In this document: piece by piece, positions 17,401 to 25,792 of the stretch
How the letters are laid out: every line of letters begins with the position of its first letter
How positions within the stretch are numbered: the first letter of the stretch is position 1
Assembly: GCA_025454925.1 (NCBI GenBank)
Contig: JALONM010000002.1
Coordinates: forward strand, 79,911 to 143,910
Direction of reading: 5' to 3'
From: Cytophagaceae bacterium
GTDB taxonomy: Bacteria; Bacteroidota; Bacteroidia; Cytophagales; Cytophagaceae
DNA length: 64,000 nucleotides
Program-made: the position numbers and the translations under genes
The notes under the pieces: model-generated
What the model saw: only the letters and a program-made list of their open reading frames with translations
Told to the model about the DNA's origin: nothing
Databases searched by the model: none

Positions 17401-17668
17401 ATTGTCCGCCACCACAGTTTACTACATAACAACTTTTCCATTCGTTATAAGCGAGGTAAGCATCCTGAGACTTGCCAAACAAGCCGGAGCCGGGGTTGTA
17501 CGTGCCCGTTGGTAAATTCGTCGGGATCAATCCGTAAGGATAGGGGGCAGCCGTTTCTTGAATTCTTGATCCAAAGGGCCAGGCTGCGCCAGAAGGGGTA
17601 TTCACTTGTGCGGGTAGGGAAAACGCAAAAAATACGCAGGCCACTGAAAATTTCAGAAGTCTATTCAT
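14429..17668 (-). CDS. Secreted GH8-family glycoside hydrolase with T9SS sorting domain
   Basis: A 1079-residue exported enzyme. A signal peptide (FSVACVFFAFSLPA) is followed by a glycoside hydrolase family 8 domain of roughly 400 residues. The proposed general acid Glu103 lies in TVSEGIAYGMLLAA, and the family signature appears as ATDSELDVAMALIVA (160-174) with Asp162 conserved, though canonical ATDAD reads ATDSE here. GH8 enzymes act on beta-1,4-glucans, xylan, lichenan or chitosan, so the substrate is not fixed. Then come Ig-like modules (PTFATDSVSTCGSSTVLL; PGLYRVTANKAGC) and a domain with jelly-roll character. The C-terminus carries VYPNPAEDAITLQSG to EFTRLIKR, a type A T9SS signal, so the protein should reach the cell surface or medium. 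A -7 element lies at 17723-17730. Confidence 0.88.
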   Translation of the reverse strand: MNRLLKFSVACVFFAFSLPAQVNTPSGAAWPFGSRIQETAAPYPYGLIPTNLPTGTYNPGSGLFGKSQDAYLAYNEWKSCYVVNCGGGQFRVRFDDARYTVSEGIAYGMLLAAYAADQSLLNGLYAYYKARTNSNGLMHWRIDNGSASGCGTTVTGSNGATDSELDVAMALIVAKCQWPAATSPYNYGTEASDLISKIRQHEIIGSSCPSLPNFLTSSGDGFKSGCNDCFNPSYQAPAYYRLFQQYDAGAPANYWTSSVPNASYALLNANRNTTTGLTSNWSDKAGVPNGCNPPAFIDHGYDAGRSSWRMATDYLWHGTAAAKNNFTQKVTDYIHSRTSNLTAANNLRGPVNLDGNYNGRTNPTPDAFFTAMFGAAPMGVDNTGNNQATLDFMYNRVKAVKQGNFGSDCSSGNSYYFGNTLRVLTLFMMTGNFWKPCPPRCAAPTFATDSVSTCGSSTVLLTSGLATGGNRTFQWFKDNNSLGAASGAANSLTVNASSPSPAGPGWFKVKVDTTGGCSQSDSIYVSSTAVQPQLGSNKTLCSTTSLTLQSGLYSATGYSFVWEHASDFTQAGLQTIPGENNTTLSMVRRPGLYRVTANKAGCTALWDTVRISSSLISPGDNCITASTGTVPLSVTGPNLGAASLYDWYATATGGSPMTGGTPSPAAGTYTWTTPTLSTGTYTFYVQDKSRQYGTLGKPAPTSPYPIDCNGASSPDLFSLNADGITAGWGVDAGNTYSQDWTIVRNFIHIDSVTVWMCIYNLSLPSVTFSLTNAAGGAVSGFPDVTRTGLRIVPAGTVIPAGPPFDGKFAGIRFYVGFNNVPSGNYRLKISSATPNLMLEQHPTNISYNYYDDIDGNTAYIKSSFAYSTTFANRYAHFYDWTISTENNCSRIPVQAVVGSCPAGLPAELLSFEGKRMHGGIKIQWQTLSEKNIRYYALQRMNTSGSFETISYVNSQGASESLQQYSYVDRIAGTEVQYYRLMAVEENGSFQYSELIRVEEESMRWVQVYPNPAEDAITLQSGQGKTIEEIGIYNSQGNLLLSHHSQKDQVMLSIAELPSGIYWVKAVCEGKQEFTRLIKR

Positions 17669-17722
17669 GTTGTGTTTGGGGGTTAAGCAAGAAAAAGTTG
17701 TATTTCAACCTTAATCTGCGCC

Positions 17723-17730
17723 CAAAGGTA
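17723..17730 (-). promoter_or_regulatory. -7 promoter element of the GH8 gene
   Basis: On the minus strand TACCTTTG, a perfect TAnnTTTG, lies 54 bases upstream of the GH8 start codon, giving an estimated leader of about 48 bases. Confidence 0.5.
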
Positions 17731-17878
17731 TTCTTTCTAAAACATTATTCAAATCCGTTCACTCATCATTCGGAAGGAATTTGAACGTGCTTTTCTTCAT
17801 AGAAGCGAAGAGCTTCCAAGGATTCGACAGATAACTTCATTAAATAAACGAAATTCTAATCCTCATTATGCAGGATTT

Positions 17879-17988
17879 GCGTGAGGGATAGAGCGTAAAG
17901 CCGTGGCGCCTTAGGCGCCATGGCTTGCAGCGATAGCCCGGCCCGCAGTGGCGTGGCGCCTTAGGCGCCAACACAAGGGACACGCCCA
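17879..17988 (+). repeat. Structured intergenic repeat, copy B
   Basis: Starts GCGTGAGGGATAGAGCGT, core TTGCAGCGATAGCCCGGCCC, ends GGGACACGCCC. Hairpin 1 is GCCGTGGCGCC-TTA-GGCGCCATGGC with one G-T pair; hairpin 2 is TGGCGCC-TTA-GGCGCCA. The two hairpins share the same arms here, unlike the other copies. The remainder of the 560-base gap 17669-18228 is AT-rich, has the GH8 promoter near its left end and no recognisable gene. Confidence 0.8.
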
Positions 17989-18228
17989 AGTACTTATTAC
18001 TCTGAATAAGCTAAATAAGGGAAGGGATAGTTAGCTAGATAATCAAACCTACAGAACGCTTGGATTTAGGATTAGTAAGCTGAATTATTAAAAGTTACCA
18101 TTAACAGTTTTGATACTTTATTAAGTTTTGACTATATTAAATATAGACTTTTATGGATATATAATATTATTATTCCAATTAATTTATTATAGACTAGTCT
18201 AAAGTGTATATTTATAATTGATTTATTT

Positions 18229-20121
18229 ATGAAAGCAAATATCTATATAATCTTTCTGCTGCTGCTCCATCTAGCGAAAGCCCAGGCTTCTGTGGCGGAG
18301 AAGGTTCTTATTAATTCCCAAACCATTCATGAAAATAATTTCTGGATGGGTAAACACATGATGGTTTATTGGGATCGTTCGGGCAAGCTTACTTTTGAAG
18401 AAGTTTCCGGAGTGTATGCCAAGGAATTCAAAAAACCTTCCGAAGTTGTTCCCTTGCTTTCCAACGATGGTCATTATTGGATTAAAGTAGTTATCAAAAA
18501 AACTACCAACGATCCATACTTTTGGTTATTTGAATGCTACGATCAAAGTATAGACGACATAGAGTTTTATGCTAAGGATGCACAAGGGAATTATTTCAAG
18601 CAATCCAGCGGCGAATTACATACGTTTTCTTCCAAAGCCTATCAACATAAAAACCTTTTGTTTGAATTGAACTTTGCCTCAGGTCAGGAGCAAGAAGTCT
18701 ACTTTAAAGTGAAAGATAAATTTAGGATGTCGATGATCGGAGCCATCCGAAATCACCGCTCACTGATGAACTATGCACTCTCTGAATATTTTTTTCTTTC
18801 GCTGTTTTATGGTTTGGTGGCCTGTATGTTGTTGGTAGCAATTGCTTACTATTTTTCTACGCACAAACGTATTTACCTGTATTATCTTGCTTATCTAATT
18901 GCCGTTGGAGCATTTGCCCTTTGCACCGATGGCATGGGATTTCAATTTATTTGGGGCGAATATCCAACATTCAATAACGAACTGCGTGAGGTTGCCAGTT
19001 TGGGCGTTATCGCAGTCTTCTTCTTTTTTATTAAAGGTTTTCTTGGTGAAAATAAACCACCCAAATGGATAGAAGCTTCGCTTCTGGCTATCTTGTTCAT
19101 ACGTGTTGTGTTTTTTGTAATTAAAGTTACCACCACCGAAGAATATTTTTCACCTACCTATCTTGATATTTTAGTGAGAGGATTGTTGTGCTATGCTGTG
19201 TATGCGCAAATGCGATCGGGTAAAAGGCAATATCGTTTTTTGTGGTTGGCTATTACCTGTGTGCTCATCGGATACGCAGTAAGAGAGTTGGCGATTCTCA
19301 ATGTATTGCCCAATAATGTAATAACCATTTACATGAATCTTTTCGGAGAATCGCTGCAAATGATTTTTATAACCATTGCTTTAAGTGAACAACTTAAAAT
19401 TCAGTTGGAAGTAAGCGTAAAGCAACAAGAAACAGCCATTCGCGAAATGGAAAAGATGCATGCTGAAACGGAACAGATTAAAAATAGTTTGCAAGATCAG
19501 GTCAATGAACAGGTAGCGCAGGAGAAATTTTTGTCCGAAGGATTATCGAAGTTGAATGGCATAATCGCCAATTATCAGCAGGAACCAGAGTTGCTCTATC
19601 AGCATCTAAGTTCATTCATTGCCAATCAATTTAATTTTGGAATGGTGGCTTTGTATGCGCCAGATATGCAAGAACAGCATGCCGTGTTAAAGTCCGGATA
19701 CAGTTTGGATGAATACCGGCTCGATCATCTGAATGCTTCCATATCTACTGGGTTAATTGGACAATGTTTGAAAAATAAGGAGCGTATAGTGTTGGAAAAC
19801 ATTCCTCAAAATTATTTGTCAATTGGCAGTGGCTTGGGAGGGAAAGCGCCTGTGTTGATCATTATAGAACCGTTGCTGTTTAATAATAAGTTGGTGGGTA
19901 TATTGGAATACGCCTCATTCCATGAACTCACTAAACTGGAGTTGGAATTATTGCATCGTGTGACTGGCCAGATTTCTTCTGTGCTGAGTTATACCACATT
20001 TAGCGAACTTACCGGGGAAATGCTCGAACGCTCAAGAGCTGTAGAGGCCGAATTGAAGCAACAAGTTGCAGATTTAACTCAACAATTGAGCACTCTCGAA
20101 CTGCAACCGAAAAAGTCATGA
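18229..20121 (+). CDS. 7TMR-DISM membrane sensor with GAF domain and no output kinase
   Basis: 630 residues. A signal peptide (NIYIIFLLLLHLAKAQA) leads into an extracytoplasmic 7TMR-DISMED2-type beta-rich domain (about 30-175) containing HYWIKVVIKKTTNDPYFWLF. Seven hydrophobic segments follow (about 185-390), opening with SEYFFLSLFYGLVACMLLVA, as in the 7TMR-DISM family of carbohydrate- or ligand-sensing receptors. A coiled coil (about 390-440) connects to a GAF domain (LLYQHLSSFIANQFNFGMVA to QISSVLSYT) and a second short coiled coil. There is no histidine kinase, cyclase or receiver, so output must pass by protein contact or through a partner encoded elsewhere. The start follows an AT-rich leader. 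The 699-codon frame at 43547 has the same N-terminal layout but ends in a kinase. Confidence 0.85.
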   Translation: MKANIYIIFLLLLHLAKAQASVAEKVLINSQTIHENNFWMGKHMMVYWDRSGKLTFEEVSGVYAKEFKKPSEVVPLLSNDGHYWIKVVIKKTTNDPYFWLFECYDQSIDDIEFYAKDAQGNYFKQSSGELHTFSSKAYQHKNLLFELNFASGQEQEVYFKVKDKFRMSMIGAIRNHRSLMNYALSEYFFLSLFYGLVACMLLVAIAYYFSTHKRIYLYYLAYLIAVGAFALCTDGMGFQFIWGEYPTFNNELREVASLGVIAVFFFFIKGFLGENKPPKWIEASLLAILFIRVVFFVIKVTTTEEYFSPTYLDILVRGLLCYAVYAQMRSGKRQYRFLWLAITCVLIGYAVRELAILNVLPNNVITIYMNLFGESLQMIFITIALSEQLKIQLEVSVKQQETAIREMEKMHAETEQIKNSLQDQVNEQVAQEKFLSEGLSKLNGIIANYQQEPELLYQHLSSFIANQFNFGMVALYAPDMQEQHAVLKSGYSLDEYRLDHLNASISTGLIGQCLKNKERIVLENIPQNYLSIGSGLGGKAPVLIIIEPLLFNNKLVGILEYASFHELTKLELELLHRVTGQISSVLSYTTFSELTGEMLERSRAVEAELKQQVADLTQQLSTLELQPKKS

Positions 20122-20219
20122 ACCCAGGCCAATGGTAATGATTTTTTGAAATTTCAATATGGATAATTGCTATATTATATGTTGTAACGCACAGAATTAA
20201 GCGGATATCCCTCTATTTA

Positions 20220-20233
20220 AGCCCTTCAGGGCT
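20220..20233 (+). terminator. Weak hairpin after the 7TMR-DISM gene
   Basis: AGCCC and GGGCT arms around a four-base loop, followed by a loosely T-rich stretch (ATTAATCTTTTCTTT), about 100 bases after the stop codon. A terminator is possible but the stem is short. Confidence 0.3.
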
Positions 20234-20296
20234 ATTAATCTTTTCTTTATCGATAAATTTTGCCAACTTTGATTCAGGGGAAACTCCTCACAACCT

Positions 20297-21763
20297 ATGA
20301 ATCTATTGAAGGCAATTGGAATTTTGTTTCTTGCGTCCGTCGCATGCGCACAGTCCTACGAGGTTTTGTCATCTCGTGTAACCACCGTTGTGGACTCAAT
20401 TCCCAATAATAATAATTTTCACACGCCAATTAAATTAATTTCCTATCAGGATGATTTCTATGCATCACTCTATGCTGGAAATCAGTTGGCTATTTTTAGT
20501 TATAAAAAAGATGGTACCCGCAATACTGAATTTTCCGGCGATGGTCTTTGGGTAAAAACATTTCCGTTTACATTAAGCGAGGTTCAGGTTGCTATGGACG
20601 AGGCTGGAAATTTTTATTTGGCCACTCTTAATGCAGGGGTTTTACGTATCAATAAAGTTTCGTTATCAGGAGTAGAAAGCACTACCTTTGGTTCATCTGG
20701 TGTATTTTCATTTACTGTAGGCAACGGAAGAATTGCAGGCATGACCTGTCGTAGCAATAAAATTATAGTGGGTGGTAGCAGCGGCACCGCCTTGTATGGT
20801 TTGCAACTTTCAACCGAAGGTGCTGCGGACCAAAATTTTGGTAGCTCCGGATATGCTACTTATGTTTATGCGAACGACTCGCCAGTATTATCTTCTATGA
20901 CGGAAGACGCAAGTGGACATGTTTACCTGGCGGGATTGATAAATTATTTTTCTTTTGGGTCCGATCGTATGATCGTTCGTTTCAATCAGACAGGGCTTGA
21001 TACAACGTTTGCTCCGAACGGAATAAAAATTATAAGCACAACCAATACTATTAATAATGTTCGATATCTTAATAATAAGCTTTGGTTTTGTGGTTCGCGT
21101 TTCGCCTCGGGCAGCGATCAAGCTGTTATCATGGCTATTAATGCAAGCAATGGAAATTCAATAACCAATTTCGGGACGAATGGAGAACTAGTGGTTGGTA
21201 AAAATAACCTGTATGATTATTTAAACGATGTTGTGCGTTTGAAGGATGGAACCCTGCTTGGGATTGGATATTCATGGAGTTTTTTTAATTATAACGAAGA
21301 TCCCTATTTTGTAAAGTTTACAGAGGACGGAAAATTAATTACCACCTTTGGTGACAGTGGCCAAGTGCGACTTCCATCGTTTCCTGCAGCAGAAAGATAT
21401 ACAAAAGCTATTGTATCGGGTTCTCAGCTCATCTCTCTGGGAAGGTATAATTTCAATAAATTTATTGTACTATTTACTGAGGTTTTTCCCTTGGATGGGA
21501 AGCCAGATTTTCCAACGGGATTTTCTCCCAACGGAGATTTTAAGAATGATGTTTTTGAAATAAAGGACATAGACTTCGCGGATCGCAATGAATTAAAAGT
21601 ATACGATCGGACAGGTAATTTGGTATATCAATCAAAAAATTACCAAAACAACTGGGATGGCACCAATAACAATGGAAATCCATTGGTGGATGGTACCTAC
21701 TACTTTGTGTTTTTCTACAACGACACGTATTTCAAAAATTATGTAGAAATCCGCAGAAAATAA
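20297..21763 (+). CDS. Secreted delta-60-repeat protein with gliding-type C-terminal domain
   Basis: 488 residues with an N-terminal signal peptide (LLKAIGILFLASVACAQS). The body contains five or six delta-60-like repeats, recognised by the recurring pattern of a hydrophobic strand plus FG-S-G or APNG turns: TTFGSSGVFSF, QNFGSSGYATYV, TTFAPNGIKII, TNFGTNGELVV and TTFGDSGQVRL. These build a propeller-like or solenoid fold. The C-terminal 85 residues, from FPTGFSPNGDFKNDVFEI to YFKNYVEIRRK, are a CHU_C/gliding-motility-associated domain, the type B T9SS signal. Type B cargo genes usually sit directly upstream of a PorP/SprF gene, and here one follows after 16 bases. The protein is expected at the cell surface; what it binds is unknown. 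Confidence 0.88.
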   Translation: MNLLKAIGILFLASVACAQSYEVLSSRVTTVVDSIPNNNNFHTPIKLISYQDDFYASLYAGNQLAIFSYKKDGTRNTEFSGDGLWVKTFPFTLSEVQVAMDEAGNFYLATLNAGVLRINKVSLSGVESTTFGSSGVFSFTVGNGRIAGMTCRSNKIIVGGSSGTALYGLQLSTEGAADQNFGSSGYATYVYANDSPVLSSMTEDASGHVYLAGLINYFSFGSDRMIVRFNQTGLDTTFAPNGIKIISTTNTINNVRYLNNKLWFCGSRFASGSDQAVIMAINASNGNSITNFGTNGELVVGKNNLYDYLNDVVRLKDGTLLGIGYSWSFFNYNEDPYFVKFTEDGKLITTFGDSGQVRLPSFPAAERYTKAIVSGSQLISLGRYNFNKFIVLFTEVFPLDGKPDFPTGFSPNGDFKNDVFEIKDIDFADRNELKVYDRTGNLVYQSKNYQNNWDGTNNNGNPLVDGTYYFVFFYNDTYFKNYVEIRRK

Positions 21764-21779
21764 GTCATATCAAACGAGC

Positions 21780-22673
21780 ATGAAAAAGAATCTAATACTA
21801 CTGTTTGCTGTCTTACTGGCTCCTTCGCTGTTTGCCCAGCAGTTGCCTGTGATTTCGCAGTTTCAATACAATCGTTTGTTGTACAACCCTGGTTACGCAG
21901 GTAGCAATGAACAACTGTCTGCTTCGACCTTATTTAGAAAACAATGGATTGGAAATTTGCCCAAAACGCCAGCTACCGGATTGTTTGCTTTGGACGCTCC
22001 CATCGGTACTACTCGCTTGGCGGCCGGTGGATATGCCATTCATGATGTGACTGGTGTTACTTCCAATACAGAACTTTCAGGAGCCTTGTCTTATCGCTTA
22101 AAAGTAGGAGCCGAAAGTTATTTGTCTATGGGTATGAATGTTGCGGCTTCATTTTATAAGTCCAATGTTACTCAACTAAAAGTCTGGGATGCGAACGATG
22201 AGGTTTTTATTAATAACGACATTCAGGCAGTAATTCCTAAACTCGGTGTAGGTGCATATTATTATCATACCAATTACTATGCTGGCCTTTCATCTCCGGA
22301 TCTATTCATCATTGATCAACAGAAATTATTTTCTCCCACTATCAATGGAGAGAAGGTGCTGTATCGCAATCTCATCGCTATGGGAGGAGCAAACATCAAT
22401 CTTACCAATCGTTTTATTCTATCACCTTCCGTCTTGATCAAGTATTTTCCTAATGCTCCTCTATACCTGGCAGTTAATACATCCTTGAAATTAAGTGAGA
22501 AATTGCAAGCGGGTGTTGGATATAGAACTCCTACTTCCTTCGCCATGTTTGGAAGTATGAACATTTCAGAAAAAATCAAACTTGGGTATGCTTTTGATTT
22601 TAATCCCAGCAATTTTAGTTTGGGCACTGCAGGTTCCCATGAATTTATGGTTTCCTACGGATTCCAGCAATAA
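21780..22673 (+). CDS. PorP/SprF family type IX secretion membrane protein
   Basis: 297 residues with a signal peptide (MKKNLILLFAVLLAPSLFAQ) followed at once by the family opening PVISQFQYNRLLYNPGYAG and then LFRKQWIGNLPKTP. PorP/SprF proteins are outer-membrane barrels that support secretion or surface attachment of type B T9SS cargo. It lies 16 bases after such a cargo gene and ends at a strong terminator, so the pair is a two-gene transcript. The several paralogues usual in Bacteroidota each serve their neighbour's cargo, so this one is probably dedicated to the delta-60 protein. Confidence 0.92.
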   Translation: MKKNLILLFAVLLAPSLFAQQLPVISQFQYNRLLYNPGYAGSNEQLSASTLFRKQWIGNLPKTPATGLFALDAPIGTTRLAAGGYAIHDVTGVTSNTELSGALSYRLKVGAESYLSMGMNVAASFYKSNVTQLKVWDANDEVFINNDIQAVIPKLGVGAYYYHTNYYAGLSSPDLFIIDQQKLFSPTINGEKVLYRNLIAMGGANINLTNRFILSPSVLIKYFPNAPLYLAVNTSLKLSEKLQAGVGYRTPTSFAMFGSMNISEKIKLGYAFDFNPSNFSLGTAGSHEFMVSYGFQQ

Positions 22674-22695
22674 GTTTCAGTAAGGTATATTTTAT

Positions 22696-22734
22696 AAAAA
22701 AGGTCTTGCATTATGTTTTTGCAAGACCTTTTTT
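22696..22734. terminator. Bidirectional terminator
   Basis: AAAAAAGGTCTTGCA (22696-22710) pairs perfectly with TGCAAGACCTTTTTT (22720-22734) around nine bases. It sits between the PorP/SprF gene and the convergent cyclophilin gene and has A/T runs suited to both directions. Confidence 0.9.
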
Positions 22735-22786
22735 GTGAAATGGCAATATGTTGCTATCGAGAAAAGCCAATTGAAATCTTGGTGGT

Positions 22787-23437
22787 TTATTTCAATCCAT
22801 AGAAGGCTCCGCAACCGTAGGTTTTGATTATTTTTTTTGTTTTCATTTTCTGAACAGAAACATTCATGCGCACATCCTGAATGGGTCTGTCTCCAACGCC
22901 TTTTTCCACGTTCGCTATTTTATCAATTACCTCTAAGCCTTTTATAACTTGTCCATATACGGTATAATTTCCATCCAGGAACGGCGTTCCTTTGTCGTTA
23001 TGAACGATGTAAAATTGTGACCCACTTGATGCTTTTTTCGGATTTACCTGATCAGAGGTGCGGGCTGCTGCCAGCGCGCCTTTTATATGTTTTAATGTGG
23101 GTATAAATTCTGCATCTACCGTATAGCCCGGGCCGCCTTGCCCATCATTATAAGGGATGGAATCTTTGGAATTAGGATCGCCTCCCTGAATCATAAAATC
23201 TTTAATGACACGATGGAAGGTAGTGCCGTTGTAATATCCTTCCTGTGCTAATTTTACAAAGTTGGCTTTGTGCTTGGGCGTTTGATTGTAAAGCAACAAA
23301 ATCATATCCCCTTGTGCCGTTTTGATCGTTACTACGAAATCTTCTTTTGGAATTGTGTTTTTATTTTTCGTTTGAGCGAAGCCCGACATCGGGAACACCC
23401 AACTTGCCAGCAGGCATAGTACAGCAATTATTCTCAT
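22787..23437 (-). CDS. Exported cyclophilin-type peptidylprolyl isomerase
   Basis: 216 residues with a signal peptide (RIIAVLCLLASWVFPMSGFA). The cyclophilin core shows YNGTTFHRVIKDFMIQGGDP, with the catalytic Arg of the FHRVI motif, then GQGGPGYTVDAEF and SGSQFYIVHNDKGTPFLDGN. The enzyme catalyses proline cis-trans isomerisation and should help folding in the periplasm or envelope. After the usual end of the fold there is a basic tail (MKTKKIIKTYGCGAFYGLK). It starts six bases after hemC, so it is the last gene of a holB-hemC-isomerase operon on the minus strand. Confidence 0.92.
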   Translation of the reverse strand: MRIIAVLCLLASWVFPMSGFAQTKNKNTIPKEDFVVTIKTAQGDMILLLYNQTPKHKANFVKLAQEGYYNGTTFHRVIKDFMIQGGDPNSKDSIPYNDGQGGPGYTVDAEFIPTLKHIKGALAAARTSDQVNPKKASSGSQFYIVHNDKGTPFLDGNYTVYGQVIKGLEVIDKIANVEKGVGDRPIQDVRMNVSVQKMKTKKIIKTYGCGAFYGLK

Positions 23438-23443
23438 AGTAGT

Positions 23444-24373
23444 TTATTTTTGGTTTTTGATTTCGGATAAAATTTTTGATCCTCCCTGCTCCAGCAAGGC
23501 TTTTGCCAGGTTTTGTCCAAGTTGCTGCGGATCATTCAAGTGCATGCGCTGTTGAATGAGTTTGTCTCCATCCAGACTAATAATGCCAGCATCGAGGGTT
23601 AAAGTTCCTTCCAGTATTCGCGCATGGGCGAAGGCCGGTACGGAGCATCCGCCCTGAATAGTACGAAGAAAATGGCGCTCCGCAAGCACGCATTGAGCAG
23701 AGGGGAAATGATTTAGTACTTTCTGAATGGCCTGTTTTTTTTCGGGCGATAATTCGTTGGAGGCTTCAATAGCCAAGGATCCTTGGCCCACAGGAGGTAC
23801 AAATACTTCTACATGCAAGTGCTGACGGATATAGGATCCTAATTCCATACGATGCACACCCGCAAAGGCGAGTAGCATGGCATCGCATTGGCCTTCTTCC
23901 ATTTTTTTAAACCTTGTTTGAAGGTTTCCACGGATATCCACCAGCGTATGTTGTGGGAAATATCGCTGCAATAATGCTTTTCTGCGCACAGAGCTAGTTC
24001 CTATGACTAAGGGCTGCTTTTGCTCCAGGCGAATGTTTTCTTTATGACTTACCAGGACGTCCTGCGCAGACTCACGTTCTGTAAAAGCGATGAGCTCCAG
24101 GTTGGAAGGCAGTTCCGAAGGCATATCCTTGGCGCTGTGCACCGCTATGTCGATGCTGTGGTTGAGTAATTTTTCTTCCAGCTCCTCGGTAAAAAGACCT
24201 TTAGAACCAATAGAAGCAAGGCTTTGACCAAGTATCTTGTCTCCTTTGGTTTCCATAGTAACCAGTTCGGTTTCCCATCCGGCTTGCTGCAATCGGGCTG
24301 CTACCCAATGGGCTTGCCATAGCGCGAGTGCGCTAGCCCTTGTTCCTATGATAATACGTGATGATGTTGACAT
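23444..24373 (-). CDS. hemC: Hydroxymethylbilane synthase (porphobilinogen deaminase)
   Basis: 309 residues. It joins four porphobilinogen molecules to hydroxymethylbilane in tetrapyrrole synthesis. The dipyrromethane cofactor would attach to Cys243 in RTIQGGCSVPAFA. The catalytic aspartate is in HSAKDMPSELP (Asp83), and cofactor-binding arginines are in GTSSVRRKALL and DIRGNLQTRF. Its ATG overlaps the holB stop codon by one base (TAATG), a sign of translational coupling. Haem supply is relevant to the haem proteins elsewhere in the window (DyP peroxidase, catalase-like protein, the FixL-like kinase), but proximity is not evidence of regulation. Confidence 0.96.
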   Translation of the reverse strand: MSTSSRIIIGTRASALALWQAHWVAARLQQAGWETELVTMETKGDKILGQSLASIGSKGLFTEELEEKLLNHSIDIAVHSAKDMPSELPSNLELIAFTERESAQDVLVSHKENIRLEQKQPLVIGTSSVRRKALLQRYFPQHTLVDIRGNLQTRFKKMEEGQCDAMLLAFAGVHRMELGSYIRQHLHVEVFVPPVGQGSLAIEASNELSPEKKQAIQKVLNHFPSAQCVLAERHFLRTIQGGCSVPAFAHARILEGTLTLDAGIISLDGDKLIQQRMHLNDPQQLGQNLAKALLEQGGSKILSEIKNQK

Positions 24374-25512
24374 TAGGATTGGTTAAATACTTGAGCAATT
24401 TGAAACGAAGCAGCCATAAACACCATTTTCGGACTTGCATTCCGTTCGATATACAGGCTGCTTTGATTCAGTTTGGCACTGATGATTTCTATTTTCTCAT
24501 CACTCAATACTTTGGAAAAATTTTCTACAAAGGTTAAGTCTTCCTGGGGTAAGCGCACCAGCGAAGTGGCAGTGTATTTATATACCAGCGTCTCCCGAAG
24601 TATATTCATGCCAAACAATAGCAAATTCTTTTGCGATTCCCTGCCTAATTTCGCAAACATTTCACTCCATTCTGTCAGTTCTATCAAATTGGAGGTTTTG
24701 CGGTATAGTAAAAAACACATTCGCATCCAGTCTCTAAACATCTGCTGATGGTCCTCGTCGGCTTCGGACATCATGCGTATCGCTTTGTCCATATTGCCAT
24801 CCGCCAGATAGGAAAGCTGCAAGGCTTTCTTTTCGTCTACCTGATAATGTTCGCGTAAGTATCCTGCGATAAGTGTATCTTCAAAGGCTGGAATAAAAAC
24901 TTTTTGTGTACGGGATAAAATAGTAGTGATGATTTTCTCCAAATTGTTGGTGACAAGCAAAAACAAAGTCTTCACCGGAGGTTCTTCCAGAATTTTGAGA
25001 ATAGCATTCGCCGCTTCATGCCTCATCACCTCCGGGAGCCAGATGATCATGATTTTATACTCCGATTCGAAAGATTTCAAAGAAAGTGTTTTAATGACAT
25101 TTCTGCTTTCGTCCACTGAGATGAGTAATTGTTTGTTTTCAGCCCCAATAAAATTCCCCCACTCTACCAAATTGTTGTAAGGATTTTCTAATAGAAAATT
25201 TCTCCAGTCTTTGTAGAAAAGAGCACTCAATGGATCTTTGCTGACTTGCTTGGTGGAGGATATAGGAAAAACAAAGTGTAAATCTGGGTGAATGTATTTT
25301 TTATTTTTGGAACAAGAGGCACATTCTCCACACGAATCTTCCTCGCCTCTGTTTTCGCATTGAATATAGGTGGCGTAAGCAAGCGCAAGCGCCAGGTTTG
25401 CGCTGCCTTCCGGACCCGCAAACAATTGTGCGTGTGCAATATGACTTTCCCTTACGGAGGCTACAAGGGTCTTTTTTACATCCTCCAATCCTGGAATGTC
25501 TTTGAACTGCAT
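24373..25512 (-). CDS. holB: DNA polymerase III delta-prime subunit
   Basis: 379 residues, a clamp-loader subunit. The Walker A position reads AGPEGSANLALALAYA, lacking the GKT, which fits delta-prime subunits that do not hydrolyse ATP. The zinc-binding module is seen in CENRGEEDSCGECASCSK, four cysteines as in gamma/delta-prime. The sensor-like segments are LPEVMRHEAANAILKILEEP and LLVTNNLEKIITTILSRTQ, with the SRC-like motif reading SRT. The C-terminal third is helical and would join the clamp-loader collar. It is first in the operon with hemC and the cyclophilin. Confidence 0.92.
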   Translation of the reverse strand: MQFKDIPGLEDVKKTLVASVRESHIAHAQLFAGPEGSANLALALAYATYIQCENRGEEDSCGECASCSKNKKYIHPDLHFVFPISSTKQVSKDPLSALFYKDWRNFLLENPYNNLVEWGNFIGAENKQLLISVDESRNVIKTLSLKSFESEYKIMIIWLPEVMRHEAANAILKILEEPPVKTLFLLVTNNLEKIITTILSRTQKVFIPAFEDTLIAGYLREHYQVDEKKALQLSYLADGNMDKAIRMMSEADEDHQQMFRDWMRMCFLLYRKTSNLIELTEWSEMFAKLGRESQKNLLLFGMNILRETLVYKYTATSLVRLPQEDLTFVENFSKVLSDEKIEIISAKLNQSSLYIERNASPKMVFMAASFQIAQVFNQS

Positions 25513-25735
25513 TCGGTGGTGTTTTTGGTACTATTAAAACAAATATCGTTAAATGTACGATGGCCGTTTCCCGGCTATTTGTCTTTTCGCAAATTACTAA
25601 TTTCCTGATTAAAAATTCAAGGCTTGGCCACTCTGTTGAAATTTGGCTAAAGAATTAAGCTTGGCATCAATACATCGGTGTGCCAGAGCGAATCCTGTTG
25701 ACTGTCACAAATCCCGTTGGGCGGGATAATGGAAT

Positions 25736-25765
25736 AAAAAAAACGGCGCTGGTGAGCGCCGTTTT
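25736..25765 (-). terminator. Terminator of the SGNH-fold lipoprotein gene
   Basis: CGGCGCT (25744-25750) and AGCGCCG (25755-25761) form a GC-rich stem with a four-base loop. On the minus strand the stem is followed by eight Ts, and it lies about 30 bases after the stop codon at 25793. The remainder of the gap 25513-25792 shows no gene. Confidence 0.88.
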
Positions 25766-25792
25766 CAGGTGAGGGTGCCATACCCTGTCAAC

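Noticed and set aside
17066..17515. 149-codon frame antisense to the GH8 gene
   Set aside because: Lies wholly within a well-supported gene in another frame; composition is that of a shadow.
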